Below are positions 40,425-48,855 of a stretch of DNA of 64,000 nucleotides, piece after piece. Every line of letters begins with the position of its first letter. Positions within the stretch are counted from its first letter, which is position 1. Below the pieces are notes generated by a model, which saw only the letters and a program-made list of their open reading frames with translations, searched no databases and had not been told where the DNA came from. A program made the position numbers and the translations under genes. The stretch spans positions 124,001 to 188,000 of the forward strand of contig JADJPO010000005.1 in assembly GCA_016713225.1 (NCBI GenBank), in the 5' to 3' direction. Source of the stretch: Kineosporiaceae bacterium. Lineage in GTDB: Bacteria > Actinomycetota > Actinomycetes > Actinomycetales > Kineosporiaceae.

Positions 40425-41147
40425 TCAGGCGTCGGTGGCCGATGGCGGTCGTTGGGGTGGCTCGGCGAGCAGGTCATCGCCCGGCGGCGGAACGGGTTCC
40501 GGGGGAGGCCCAGGTGCCGGTTTCGCCCACGGTCCCCGGGTGGGACGCGACGTCCGCGCCGTGCGCGCCAGCCACGAAGCCAGTACCAGGAACCGCAGGA
40601 TCAGCGCGCCGATCCCGAGGAACATCGAGACGATGATCCCCACGATCATCCAGCCGATCGAGATCGCCGGGTTCTCGGCGATCACGACTTCCGAACGCTG
40701 CGGGTTCGAGATCGTCAGGTGGTGGCGTCCGGTGGTGGCCACCTCGAACCGGGCGGCCTCGACCCAGACCCGGTTTCCGGTGCTGATGCTGGAGGAGCCC
40801 ATCCCCGTGTCGGTGACCGGAACGCTCGCGCCGTCCGGGCCGGTGAGCGTGACGTCCTCGGCGACGATGGCCCCGGGCTGGTGGTACGGGCCGGTGACGT
40901 GGCCGTCCCGGTCGTAGGTGACCGGGCCGGTGTAGCGCTCGTAGATCGTGTACCCACCGCCGGCCAGGTCGACGTCCCGCTCGCCCGGGGTCCTCAGGCT
41001 GGGTCCGTCCAGGGCCGCCGAGATGCCCACGAACAACCAGATGAACCCGGCGATCGCTCCGCCGATCCCGGCGATCGCCAGCACGATCAGCAACCGCGAG
41101 ATCACCCTCGAGGCCTCGCGGGGGTGCCTCCCACTGCCTGCGGCCAT
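40425..41147 (-). CDS. Putative membrane protein with two helices
   Basis: 240 residues. One helix near the N-terminus (VISRLLIVLAIAGIGGAIAGFIWLFVGIS) and a second near residue 170 (GWMIVGIIVSMFLGIGALILRFLVLA) bracket an extracytoplasmic domain with YTIYERYTGPVTYDRDGHVTGPYH. A Pro-rich cytoplasmic tail follows. No family is recognised. Its ATG shares an A with the TGA of the DUF3097 gene, so the two are co-translated. Confidence 0.7.
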   Translation of the reverse strand: MAAGSGRHPREASRVISRLLIVLAIAGIGGAIAGFIWLFVGISAALDGPSLRTPGERDVDLAGGGYTIYERYTGPVTYDRDGHVTGPYHQPGAIVAEDVTLTGPDGASVPVTDTGMGSSSISTGNRVWVEAARFEVATTGRHHLTISNPQRSEVVIAENPAISIGWMIVGIIVSMFLGIGALILRFLVLASWLARTARTSRPTRGPWAKPAPGPPPEPVPPPGDDLLAEPPQRPPSATDA

Positions 41148-41974
41148 CAGCGGTCTCCGGCATCGGCGGTGACGAAGTCGATCAGCTGCTCCACCCGGCC
41201 GAGCAGTTCGGGCTCGAGGTCGGTGTAGGTCGACACCGTGCCCAGGATCCGCTTCCAGCCCAGCGCGACGTCCCGCTGCTCGGCGTGCGGCCAGCCCAGC
41301 GCCTCCAGCACGCCGTGCTTCCACGACACCCCGCGCGGGATCACCGGCCAGGCGGTCAGCCCCAGGCGGGACGGCCGCACGGCCTGCCAGATGTCGATGT
41401 ACGGGTGGCCGACCACCAGCACATGAGCACTGAGTGGGCCGAGCCGCGCCACGGCGCTCGCCTCGTGCCATTCCTTGGACCCGGCGACCAGGTGGTCGAC
41501 CAGGATGCCGAGCCGTCGTCCCGGCCCCGGGGCCAGGTCGCGCACCGCGGCGGCCAGGTCGTCGACGCCGTCCAGCATCTCGACCACCACGCCCTCGACG
41601 CGCAGATCGTCACCCCAGACCTTCTCCACCAACTCGGCGTCGTGACGGCCCTCGACCAGGATCCGCGAGGACCGCGCCGTCCGGGCACGCAGCCCGTGGA
41701 CAGCACGTGAACCGCTCGTCGTCCGTGCCTGCTGGGCGCGCGCCGCGGCGACCTCGGGCGCCACCGGGGCCACCAGCTCGACCGGCTCGCCGTCGATCCA
41801 GAATCCCGGTCCGAGCGGGAACGATCGGGTGCGGCCGGCGCGGTCCTCGAGCACCACCAGGTGGATTCCGCCGCTCTTCTCGGTACGGATCACCGCTCCG
41901 CACCAGCCGGTCTCGACGTCCTCGACGACCAGGCCCGGAGCAGCATCGACCGTGTGAACACCCCGAATCACCAT
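41147..41974 (-). CDS. DUF3097 family protein
   Basis: 275 residues from the ATG at 41974. The actinobacterial DUF3097 family is seen in GLVVEDVETGWCGAVIRTEKSG, SRILVEGRHDAELVEKVWGDDLR and YIDIWQAVRPSRLGLTAWPVIPRG. The middle segment resembles a TOPRIM-like fold (EGRHDAEL, LVDHLVAGS), but catalysis is unproven. Its position next to hemW/hrcA is conserved in actinobacteria. It is divergent from hrcA. Confidence 0.88.
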   Translation of the reverse strand: MVIRGVHTVDAAPGLVVEDVETGWCGAVIRTEKSGGIHLVVLEDRAGRTRSFPLGPGFWIDGEPVELVAPVAPEVAAARAQQARTTSGSRAVHGLRARTARSSRILVEGRHDAELVEKVWGDDLRVEGVVVEMLDGVDDLAAAVRDLAPGPGRRLGILVDHLVAGSKEWHEASAVARLGPLSAHVLVVGHPYIDIWQAVRPSRLGLTAWPVIPRGVSWKHGVLEALGWPHAEQRDVALGWKRILGTVSTYTDLEPELLGRVEQLIDFVTADAGDR

Positions 41975-42071
41975 GACGACCAGCCTCGCAGGAGCACACC
42001 GGCCGGCGAGGCATCGACACCCCTGGTCCGGGTGGACGGGGGGGAACCGGGCGCGACCGGGTTCGTCACCG

Positions 42072-42101
42072 TAGACTGGCACTCGGCTTTCACGAGTGCC
42101 A
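42072..42101 (+). promoter_or_regulatory. hrcA promoter with CIRCE operator
   Basis: TAGACT (-10) at 42072-42077 abuts GGCACTC (42078-42084), 9 bases, then GAGTGCC (42094-42100). This is the CIRCE inverted repeat bound by HrcA (consensus GCACTC-N9-GAGTGC). HrcA binding here would block transcription initiation of its own operon. Confidence 0.9.
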
Positions 42102-42154
42102 AGACTTCACGAGTGCCAAGACTTCACGAGTGCCAGGACTTTCACGAGTGCCAC
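42094..42154 (+). repeat. Tandem CIRCE half-sites
   Basis: GAGTGCC, the right half of CIRCE, recurs at 42111, 42128 and 42146 in 17-18-base steps (unit GAGTGCCAAGACTTCAC). Only the first copy has an opposite half. The array lies in the 5' leader of hrcA. Confidence 0.9.
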
Positions 42155-42172
42155 GACCCGCGGGAGGTGCGT

Positions 42173-43192
42173 GTGAGCGAGGATCGGCGTATCGCCGTGC
42201 TGCGCGCCATCGTCGAGGACTACGTGCACACCCGCGAACCGGTCGGCTCCAAGGCGCTGGTCGAGCGGCACAACCTGGGGGTCTCCCCGGCGACCATCCG
42301 CAACGACATGGCCGCGCTGGAGGAGGAGGGCTTCATCGCCCAGCCGCACACCAGTGCCGGGCGGGTGCCCACCGACAAGGGATACCGGCTGTTCGTCGAC
42401 CGGCTGCACGGCATCAAGCCGCTGTCGCCGGCCGAGCGCCGGGCGATCCAGACCCTGCTGGACGGCGCGATCGACCTGGACGACGTGGTCGACCGGACGG
42501 TGCGCCTGCTGGCTCAGCTCACCCGCCAGGTCGCCGTCGTCCAGTACCCCTCGCTGAGCCGCTCGACGGTGCGTCACATCGAGCTGGTGCCGCTGGGCGG
42601 TCATCGGTTGTTGTTGGTGCTGATCACCGACACCGGCCGGGTGGAGCAGCGGGTGGTCGAGGTCGCCTTCGACCCCACCGACCTGCTGCTCGGCGAGCTG
42701 CGCGCCAAGCTCAACGCGGCGGCCGTCGGTCGAGGGCTGCCCGCCGTGGCCGGAGCCGTGGCGGCCCTGCCCGAGACCTTCCCGCCGGCCGATGCCCCCC
42801 TGGTGCGCACCGTGCTGGAGGCGCTCGAGGACTCCCTGGCCGTCGAGCGGGAGGAACGCATCGTGCTGGCCGGCACGGCCAACCTGGCGCGATCCGGTCC
42901 GGACTTCGGTCGCAGCATCTCGCCCGTGCTGGAGGCGCTCGACGAGCAGGTGGTGTTGCTGCGCCTGCTCACCGAGATGGCCGACGAGACCGGGGACGTC
43001 GGGGTGCGGATCGGGCGCGAGACGGCTTACGAGGGGCTGGCCGAAACGGCCGTGGTGGCCAGCGGCTACGGTTCACGCGGTGAGGTGGTGGCCCGCCTCG
43101 GCGTGCTCGGCCCGACCCGGATGGACTACCCGACCACCATTGCGGCCGTGCGTGCCGTGGCGCGCTACGTGTCGCGGATCCTGGCGCAATGA
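42173..43192 (+). CDS. hrcA: Heat-inducible transcription repressor HrcA
   Basis: 339 residues from the GTG at 42173 (GGGAGG 6 bases upstream; the GTG two codons earlier overlaps that site). The winged helix VLRAIVEDYVHTREPVGSKALVERHNLGVSPATIRNDMAALEEEGF and FIAQPHTSAGRVPTDKGYRLFVD are HrcA-specific. HrcA represses heat-shock genes by binding CIRCE and depends on GroEL. It is autoregulated through the CIRCE site at 42077-42101. dnaJ follows. Confidence 0.97.
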   Translation: MSEDRRIAVLRAIVEDYVHTREPVGSKALVERHNLGVSPATIRNDMAALEEEGFIAQPHTSAGRVPTDKGYRLFVDRLHGIKPLSPAERRAIQTLLDGAIDLDDVVDRTVRLLAQLTRQVAVVQYPSLSRSTVRHIELVPLGGHRLLLVLITDTGRVEQRVVEVAFDPTDLLLGELRAKLNAAAVGRGLPAVAGAVAALPETFPPADAPLVRTVLEALEDSLAVEREERIVLAGTANLARSGPDFGRSISPVLEALDEQVVLLRLLTEMADETGDVGVRIGRETAYEGLAETAVVASGYGSRGEVVARLGVLGPTRMDYPTTIAAVRAVARYVSRILAQ

Positions 43193-43274
43193 CACGGTTC
43201 CTGACCTGGGGCATGCCCCGCCGCACGAACCCGGCCTGGCCCCGGCCGGACAACCACTGACGTAACGGAGTTCG

Positions 43275-44396
43275 GTGAGCGACTACTACGAGGTTCTCGG
43301 TGTCTCACGGGATGCAACGCCCGAGGAGATCAAGAAGGCCTACCGCAAGCTGGCCCGGCAACTGCACCCGGACGTCAACTCCGGGCCGGAGGCCGAGGAG
43401 CAGTTCAAGGAGGTCACGCGCGCCCACGAGGTGTTGTCCAACCCCGAGAAGCGACAGTTGTACGACGTCGGGGGGCACCCCGAGGGCAGTGGCGGCGGGT
43501 TCGGCCCCGGGTTCGGGTTCAGCGACATCTTCGAGACGTTCTTCGGCGCGGCCGCCGGTGGAGGTGCCCGCGGGCCGGTGCCGCGTCAGCGCCGGGGTCA
43601 GGACGCCCTGGTGCGGGTCGAGATCGACCTGGCGGACGCGGTCTTCGGCGGCGAGCGTGAACTGCAGGTCGAGACCGCGGTGGTCTGCCACTCCTGCGAG
43701 GGCACGTGCTGCCAGCCGGGCACGCAGCCCACCACCTGTGCGATGTGCAAGGGCCGCGGCCAGATCCAACGCATCGCCCGGTCGTTCCTGGGCCAGGTGA
43801 TGACCCAGCAGGCCTGCGCTGCCTGTCACGGCTACGGCACCGTGATCGCCTCGCCGTGTCTGGAGTGCTCCGGCGAGGGCCGGGTCCGCAGCCGCCGCTC
43901 ACTCAAGATCAAGATTCCCGCCGGCGTCGACACCGGCACCCGCATCCAGCACACCGGGCAGGGTGAGGTCGGCCCGGGCGGTGGGCCGCAGGGTGACCTG
44001 TACGTCGAGGTGATCGAACGGCCGCACCCGACCTTCAGCCGGCGCGGCGACGACCTCCACTGCACCGTCGAGCTCCCGATGACCGCGGCGGCCCTGGGCA
44101 CCACGATCGAGATCGACAGCTTCGACGGCTCGCAGAGCATCGATGTCAAGCCGGGCACCCAGTCCGGCGAGGTGACGACGCTGCGTGGCCTGGGAGTGAC
44201 CCACCTGCGGGGTGCCGGGCGGGGCGACCTGATCGTCCACCTCACGGTGATCACGCCCACTCGGCTGGACGAGGAACAGGAGCGCCTGCTGCGCGAACTG
44301 GCCACCCGCCGCGGCGAGGAGCGACCCGTCGCGCGGATGGCCGCCGTCCCGCAGGGGGTCTTCTCCAAGCTGCGCGACCGCTTCGCCGGCCGCTGA
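43275..44396 (+). CDS. dnaJ: Chaperone DnaJ
   Basis: 373 residues, GTG start with CGGAG upstream. J domain with HPD (residues about 32-34), Gly/Phe-rich linker, then the zinc-binding cysteine region. The first of four CxxCxGxG motifs reads CHSCEGTC, with Cys instead of the last Gly; the other three are CAMCKGRG, CAACHGYG and CLECSGEG. DnaJ delivers clients to DnaK and stimulates its ATPase. It is the second dnaJ type of actinobacteria, linked to hrcA. rsmE follows by 11 bases. Confidence 0.96.
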   Translation: MSDYYEVLGVSRDATPEEIKKAYRKLARQLHPDVNSGPEAEEQFKEVTRAHEVLSNPEKRQLYDVGGHPEGSGGGFGPGFGFSDIFETFFGAAAGGGARGPVPRQRRGQDALVRVEIDLADAVFGGERELQVETAVVCHSCEGTCCQPGTQPTTCAMCKGRGQIQRIARSFLGQVMTQQACAACHGYGTVIASPCLECSGEGRVRSRRSLKIKIPAGVDTGTRIQHTGQGEVGPGGGPQGDLYVEVIERPHPTFSRRGDDLHCTVELPMTAAALGTTIEIDSFDGSQSIDVKPGTQSGEVTTLRGLGVTHLRGAGRGDLIVHLTVITPTRLDEEQERLLRELATRRGEERPVARMAAVPQGVFSKLRDRFAGR

Positions 44397-44407
44397 CCGC
44401 CGCCACC

Positions 44408-45163
44408 GTGACCGCACCGCTCTACCTGCTGGACGGCGCCGGCGCACCGCAGTTCGCCCGGCTCACCGCGGGCGACCCGTTGGTGTTGGACGGCGACGAG
44501 GGGCGTCATGCGGCCACGGTGCGTCGCACCCGGGTGGGGGAGCGCCTCGACGTCGCCGATGGTGCCGGTCGGGTGGCCCACTGCGTGGTGCAGTCCGTCG
44601 GGGCGGGTCGGCTCGACCTGGTGATCGACGCGGTCGAGCACCGGCTCGGGCACCAACCCCGCCTGGTGCTGGTGCAGGCCCTGGCCAAGGGTGGGCGCGA
44701 CGAGCTGGCGATCGAGATCGCCACCGAGTTGGGCGTGGACGCGGTGATCCCGTGGCAGGCAGCGCGCAGCGTCGTGGTCTGGACCGGTGATCGCGGTCGG
44801 CGTGCACACGGCAAGTGGGGCAGCACGGTGCGTGCCGCGGCCAAGCAGTCCCGGCGAGCGTGGCTGCCCGAGGTACGGCCGCTGGTCACCACCGCCGAGC
44901 TGGCGGCGGCCCTCTCGGGCGGCCCGACCGGGCTGCTGCTGCACGAGGAGGCCCACTCACCCCTGGCGGTCACCGACCTGGTGGCAGACGGCGAGCTGTG
45001 GGTGATGGTCGGTCCGGAGGGCGGCATCGAGCCTGCCGAGGTGCAGGCGCTGACCGAGGCCGGAGCGCGCGCCGTCCGGCTCGGGGACGAGGTCTTGCGG
45101 TCGTCCTCGGCCGGTCCGGCCGCGCTCGCAGTGCTCAACACCCGGCTGGGTCGCTGGGGCTGA
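44408..45163 (+). CDS. rsmE: 16S rRNA m3U1498 methyltransferase
   Basis: 251 residues. The N-terminal PUA-like region contains VLDGDEGRHAATVRRTRVGERL, and the SPOUT trefoil knot is seen in LVQALAKGGRDELAIEIATELGVDAVIPWQAARSV and VMVGPEGGIEPAEVQALTEAGARAVRLGDEVLRSSSAGPAALAVL. It methylates U1498 of 16S rRNA. Its position after dnaJ is conserved. Confidence 0.96.
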   Translation: MTAPLYLLDGAGAPQFARLTAGDPLVLDGDEGRHAATVRRTRVGERLDVADGAGRVAHCVVQSVGAGRLDLVIDAVEHRLGHQPRLVLVQALAKGGRDELAIEIATELGVDAVIPWQAARSVVVWTGDRGRRAHGKWGSTVRAAAKQSRRAWLPEVRPLVTTAELAAALSGGPTGLLLHEEAHSPLAVTDLVADGELWVMVGPEGGIEPAEVQALTEAGARAVRLGDEVLRSSSAGPAALAVLNTRLGRWG

Positions 45164-45178
45164 CCGCCGGAGCGAGCC

Positions 45179-46312
45179 TCACCGCACGAGCAACGTCTTG
45201 GTCTCGCTCCAGCCCTCGACGGTGACATCCAGGAGATAGGTGCCCGGGGTGGGCAGTGGCAGGGTGATCTGCCAGGCCTGACGCGGTGAGTCGGCGGCCT
45301 GGCCGGTCGGGTTGGGCACCGGCGTCCCGAAGTCCGCCTCGGTGTCCACGACGGCGGGATCGGTCTGCTCGGTACCGGGGAGGCGGCGCAGCGTCCACCG
45401 CACCGGGAACACCTCGGTGGCGGCGTCGCCGGTGATCGTCGCCGTGCCGGTGCTCAATGTCTGCCCGTCGATGATGGAGTTGATCCACACCTTGGCCCGT
45501 GGATCACCGTCGGCCAGGGTGCGCTCCAGGGGCCTGTCGATCGCGAGTGCGCCGAACAGTCGGACCGGGCCGGCGGGGCTGACCAGCCGCACCGGCACCA
45601 CCTGTTGTGCCGTGGCGGTCGCCGTCCAGATCAATTGCTGCGCGGCCAGCCGAGCCCACGTCTCGGACACGGCAGGTCGTACCAGCGACGGGTCGAGCCG
45701 AATGGTGATCTGCTGCGAGGTTCGGGTCGCCGAGACGCTGCCGGTCAGCTCGGCAGCGACCAGGTCGGACAGGTGCTGGGATCGCCAGACGCTCGTGTAG
45801 TCACGGTCGGCGGCCCGTCCGGCCACGGCCAGCCGCAGCGCGGCGTCCAGGCGAGCTGACGGATCGGTGAGTGTGGTGGGGACGAACTCGCGCACCAGAG
45901 CCCGCTGGCCGTCCTGTTGGGCGACGAAGTAGACCGGCAGTGGCGGCACCCGTGGAGTGTCCGCGGACTGCTGCTGGGCCACAGGGACCGGACCCTCGTG
46001 GGTCCATGAGGTCCACGACGGGGCGACCAGGACCAGGGCGAGCACCGCCGCCGCGGCCAGCGCCGGCACCCAGAGCCGCGGCGACAGTGGGGGTCGGCGC
46101 AGCGCATCGAGCCGTCGCGGTGTCCTCATCAGGGGGATGACCGGGGTGCTCGACGGCATCCGTGACCGGGTGCGGATGGATTCCAACCGGTCACCGGGTG
46201 TCACCTCCGCGGCTTCACGGGCCAGCGCGCGGCGCAGCAACAGCTCGAGATCGGTCTCGGACGAGTTCAGGCCGAGGTCGATCTCGGCCCGGTCCTCGGG
46301 GCGCTCATCCAC
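45179..46312 (-). CDS. Membrane-anchored GerMN/Gmad2 protein, candidate anti-sigma
   Basis: 377 residues from the GTG at 46312. An acidic N-terminus (DERPEDRAEIDLGLNSSETDLELLLRRALAREAAEVTP) and basic segment precede one helix (about residues 80-98). Outside lies a GerMN-like domain (PVYFVAQQDGQRALVREFVPTTL) and a C-terminal Gmad2 immunoglobulin-like domain (ITLPLPTPGTYLLDVTVEGW). Its start overlaps the end of the sigma-factor gene by 8 bases, so it is made with that protein. This makes it a candidate anti-sigma partner, though no zinc-binding anti-sigma motif is seen. A 21-base longer GTG start is possible. Confidence 0.75.
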   Translation of the reverse strand: MDERPEDRAEIDLGLNSSETDLELLLRRALAREAAEVTPGDRLESIRTRSRMPSSTPVIPLMRTPRRLDALRRPPLSPRLWVPALAAAAVLALVLVAPSWTSWTHEGPVPVAQQQSADTPRVPPLPVYFVAQQDGQRALVREFVPTTLTDPSARLDAALRLAVAGRAADRDYTSVWRSQHLSDLVAAELTGSVSATRTSQQITIRLDPSLVRPAVSETWARLAAQQLIWTATATAQQVVPVRLVSPAGPVRLFGALAIDRPLERTLADGDPRAKVWINSIIDGQTLSTGTATITGDAATEVFPVRWTLRRLPGTEQTDPAVVDTEADFGTPVPNPTGQAADSPRQAWQITLPLPTPGTYLLDVTVEGWSETKTLLVR

Positions 46313-46871
46313 GGTCTGCCTCCAGTGCGGCACGCAGGGCGGCCAGGCCTCGGTGGGCGTGACTCTTCACCGCGCCCCGGCTCATGCCCAGGGTGGTGGC
46401 GATGTCTGCCTCGGACAGGTCCGAGTAGTACCGCAGCACCAACACCTCCTGCTGGCGTCGGGACAAGGTGCGCAACGCGGCCATCACCTGGGCGTCCTCG
46501 GTGGCGCGTACGGCGAGCTCCTCGGGTCCGGCCGGCTCGGGCGCACCGGCAGGGCGGTGCCGTTCGGTCACCCCTCGGTGGCGCAGCGCCGAGCGAGAGC
46601 GGTTGACCACGCTGGTGCGCAGGTAGGCATGTGCGGCGCGGCGGTCGCTGAGGCGACCCCAGCGTGCGTGCAGCGCGACGAAGGCGTCCTGCACGATCTC
46701 CTCGGCCACCGAGGCATCCCGGGTGAGCAGGGTGGCCAGTCGCACCAGCCCGTTCCAGTGCGCGGCGTAGAGCACCGCGATGGCCTCGTCGGCGGCGGCG
46801 GGGATCGCGGCCCCGGTGGTCTCACCTGCGCGGCCGGGCACCCAGCCCTCCAGAACCGTCAGCGTCGTCAC
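46305..46871 (-). CDS. SigE-type ECF RNA polymerase sigma factor
   Basis: 188 residues from the GTG at 46871. Region 2 is LYAAHWNGLVRLATLLTRDASVAEEIVQDAFVALHARWG and region 4 is VMAALRTLSRRQQEVLVLRYYSDLSEADIATTLGMSRGAVKSHAHRGLAALRAAL. The family is the SigE-like ECF group common in actinobacteria. The product presumably directs RNA polymerase to a small stress regulon. It is divergent from the HIT gene with 76 bases between them and coupled to the GerMN gene. Confidence 0.93.
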   Translation of the reverse strand: MTTLTVLEGWVPGRAGETTGAAIPAAADEAIAVLYAAHWNGLVRLATLLTRDASVAEEIVQDAFVALHARWGRLSDRRAAHAYLRTSVVNRSRSALRHRGVTERHRPAGAPEPAGPEELAVRATEDAQVMAALRTLSRRQQEVLVLRYYSDLSEADIATTLGMSRGAVKSHAHRGLAALRAALEADRG

Positions 46872-46934
46872 GGGATGAAGACGCACCGGATGGTTGTCGG
46901 GTTGACAGTAGATGATCGGCCATCTCGGGTGGAT

Positions 46935-46940
46935 TACGCT
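46935..46940 (+). promoter_or_regulatory. Putative -10 box of the HIT gene
   Basis: TACGCT is 7 bases ahead of the ATG, predicting a leaderless start for the HIT-phoH-ybeY operon. Confidence 0.45.
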
Positions 46941-46947
46941 GCGCCCC

Positions 46948-47298
46948 ATGGCCGAGCGCAGTGAGTGTCTGTTCTGCCGGATCGTGGACGGCGACATCCC
47001 CGCCGCGATCGTGCACGAGGGTGAGCGCGTGATCGCCTTCCGGGACGTCGCCCCCAAGGCACCCACGCATGTGCTGATCATCCCTCGCGAGCACCATGTC
47101 AACGTCACCGCCCTGGGGGCGAGCGAGCCCGAGGCGCTGCTCGAGCTGGTGGCGGTGGCCGACCAGATCTCGCACCGGGAAGGTCACACCGGCGCCTACC
47201 GGCTGGTGTTCAACACCGGCGCCGAGGTGGGTCAGAGCGTGTTCCACGTGCACGGCCACGTGTTGGCCGGCCGGGACTTCACCTGGCCACCGGGCTAG
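46948..47298 (+). CDS. HIT family nucleotide-binding protein
   Basis: 116 residues, complete length. CLFCRIVDGDIPAAIVHEGERVIAFRDVAP and the histidine triad FHVHGHVLAG identify a HINT-like member of the HIT superfamily. These hydrolyse adenosine phosphoramidates and similar nucleotides. A stop 14 bases before phoH places it at the head of the phoH operon. Confidence 0.94.
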   Translation: MAERSECLFCRIVDGDIPAAIVHEGERVIAFRDVAPKAPTHVLIIPREHHVNVTALGASEPEALLELVAVADQISHREGHTGAYRLVFNTGAEVGQSVFHVHGHVLAGRDFTWPPG

Positions 47299-47312
47299 CA
47301 TGGTCGCAGCCC

Positions 47313-48383
47313 ATGACAGATGAACCCGTGACAGATGCGCCCAGGACCGAGCCCCCGGAGCCGACCGGCACGAGTGCGGTCCATCGCATCGTCGTCCCGC
47401 CGCAGGTGCCGATGGTGGCGCTGCTGGGCACCCGCGACGAGATCCTGCGGGGTATCGAGCGGGCCTTCCCGCGCACCGACATCCTGGCCCGGGGCAACGA
47501 GATCACCCTGACCGGCCGGCCGGCCGACATCGCACTGGCCGAGCGGCTGCTCGATGAGCTGATCGCCGTGGTCTCGGCGGGCCAGCCGCTGACCCTGGAC
47601 GCCGTCGAGCGCTCGTTGTCGATGCTGCGCCAGCAGACCAAGGAACGTCCGGCGGACGTGCTCACCGTGAACGTGCTGTCGAACCGGGGGCGCACGATCC
47701 GGCCGAAGACGCTCAACCAGAAGCGCTATGTCGACGCCATCGACGAGCACACCGTGGTGTTCGGCATCGGCCCGGCGGGTACCGGCAAGACCTACCTCGC
47801 GATGGCCAAGGCGGTGCAGGCGCTGCAGTCCAAACAGGTCACCCGCATCATCCTGACCCGTCCGGCGGTGGAGGCGGGGGAGCGGCTGGGGTTCCTGCCC
47901 GGCACGCTGACCGAGAAGATCGACCCCTATCTGCGCCCGCTCTACGACGCCCTGCACGACATGGTCGACCCGGAGTCGATCCCGCGGTTGATGGCGGCCG
48001 GCACCATCGAGGTAGCCCCCTTGGCCTATATGAGGGGTAGGACCTTGAATGATGCCTTCATCATCCTCGACGAGGCGCAGAACACCTCGGCCGAGCAGAT
48101 GAAGATGTTCCTGACCCGGCTCGGGTTCGGCTCGAAGATGGTCGTCACCGGCGACGTCACCCAGGTCGATCTGCCCAGTGGCACCACCTCGGGGCTGCGC
48201 GTCGTCCAAGAGATCCTGGACGGCATCGACGACGTCCGCTTCCACCTGCTGACCAGCGCCGACGTCGTCCGGCACCGACTGGTCAGCGAGATCGTCGACG
48301 CCTACGGTCGCTGGGACGAGGCCCGCCTGGCCCCTGCCGTCACGGCTCGGCGCGAGGCGTCGTCCCGACGCAACCGGCGGTGA
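47313..48383 (+). CDS. phoH: PhoH-like ATPase
   Basis: 356 residues. The N-terminal Pro/Thr-rich segment is followed by a KH-like part and the P-loop domain with Walker A GPAGTGKTYLAMA and Walker B AFIILDEAQNTS. The C-terminus GRWDEARLAPAVTARREASSRRNRR is basic. PhoH-type ATPases are linked to RNA metabolism; the exact role is unsettled. It runs with ybeY, the CBS protein and era in one operon. Confidence 0.93.
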   Translation: MTDEPVTDAPRTEPPEPTGTSAVHRIVVPPQVPMVALLGTRDEILRGIERAFPRTDILARGNEITLTGRPADIALAERLLDELIAVVSAGQPLTLDAVERSLSMLRQQTKERPADVLTVNVLSNRGRTIRPKTLNQKRYVDAIDEHTVVFGIGPAGTGKTYLAMAKAVQALQSKQVTRIILTRPAVEAGERLGFLPGTLTEKIDPYLRPLYDALHDMVDPESIPRLMAAGTIEVAPLAYMRGRTLNDAFIILDEAQNTSAEQMKMFLTRLGFGSKMVVTGDVTQVDLPSGTTSGLRVVQEILDGIDDVRFHLLTSADVVRHRLVSEIVDAYGRWDEARLAPAVTARREASSRRNRR

Positions 48384-48393
48384 GTCGCTCCAG

Positions 48394-48855
48394 GTGAGCA
48401 TCGAGATCAACAACGAGAGCGGCGTGCCCGCCGACGAGGCCGAGATCGTGGCGCTGGCCCGGTTCGTGCTCGGCGAGCTGAAGGTGCACCCGCAAGCCGA
48501 GCTGTCGGTGATCCTGGTCGACGAGGCGGCGATCAGCGCGCTGCACCAGCAGTGGATGGACGAGCCCGGCCCGACCGACGTGCTGTCGTTCCCGATGGAC
48601 GAGCTGCGCCCCGGGCGAGACGGCGAGGAACCCGTACCGGGTCTGCTCGGTGACATCGTGCTCTGCCCCCAGGTCGCCGCCGGGCAAGCCACCACCGCCG
48701 GCCACTCGACGTCCGAGGAACTGTTGCTGTTGACGACCCACGGCATCCTGCACCTGCTCGGCTACGACCACGCGGAGCCGGCCGAGGAGGCCGAGATGTT
48801 CGCCCTGCAGCGCACGTTGCTGCTCAGCTACCTCGCCACCCGGGGGCGGGCGTGA
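48394..48855 (+). CDS. ybeY: Endoribonuclease YbeY
   Basis: 153 residues from GTG. The metal-binding HGILHLLGYDH motif is intact, and TDVLSFPMDEL is typical. YbeY processes rRNA ends and takes part in ribosome quality control. It lies between phoH and the CNNM/CBS gene, overlapping the latter by 4 bases (GTGA). Confidence 0.96.
   Translation: MSIEINNESGVPADEAEIVALARFVLGELKVHPQAELSVILVDEAAISALHQQWMDEPGPTDVLSFPMDELRPGRDGEEPVPGLLGDIVLCPQVAAGQATTAGHSTSEELLLLTTHGILHLLGYDHAEPAEEAEMFALQRTLLLSYLATRGRA

Noticed and set aside
42094..42154. CRISPR-like short repeats ahead of hrcA
   Set aside because: They are CIRCE half-sites with nearly identical spacing and no unique spacers.
46902..46907. TTGACA as -35 of the HIT gene
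   Set aside because: It lies 27 bases from TACGCT, too far for a promoter pair.
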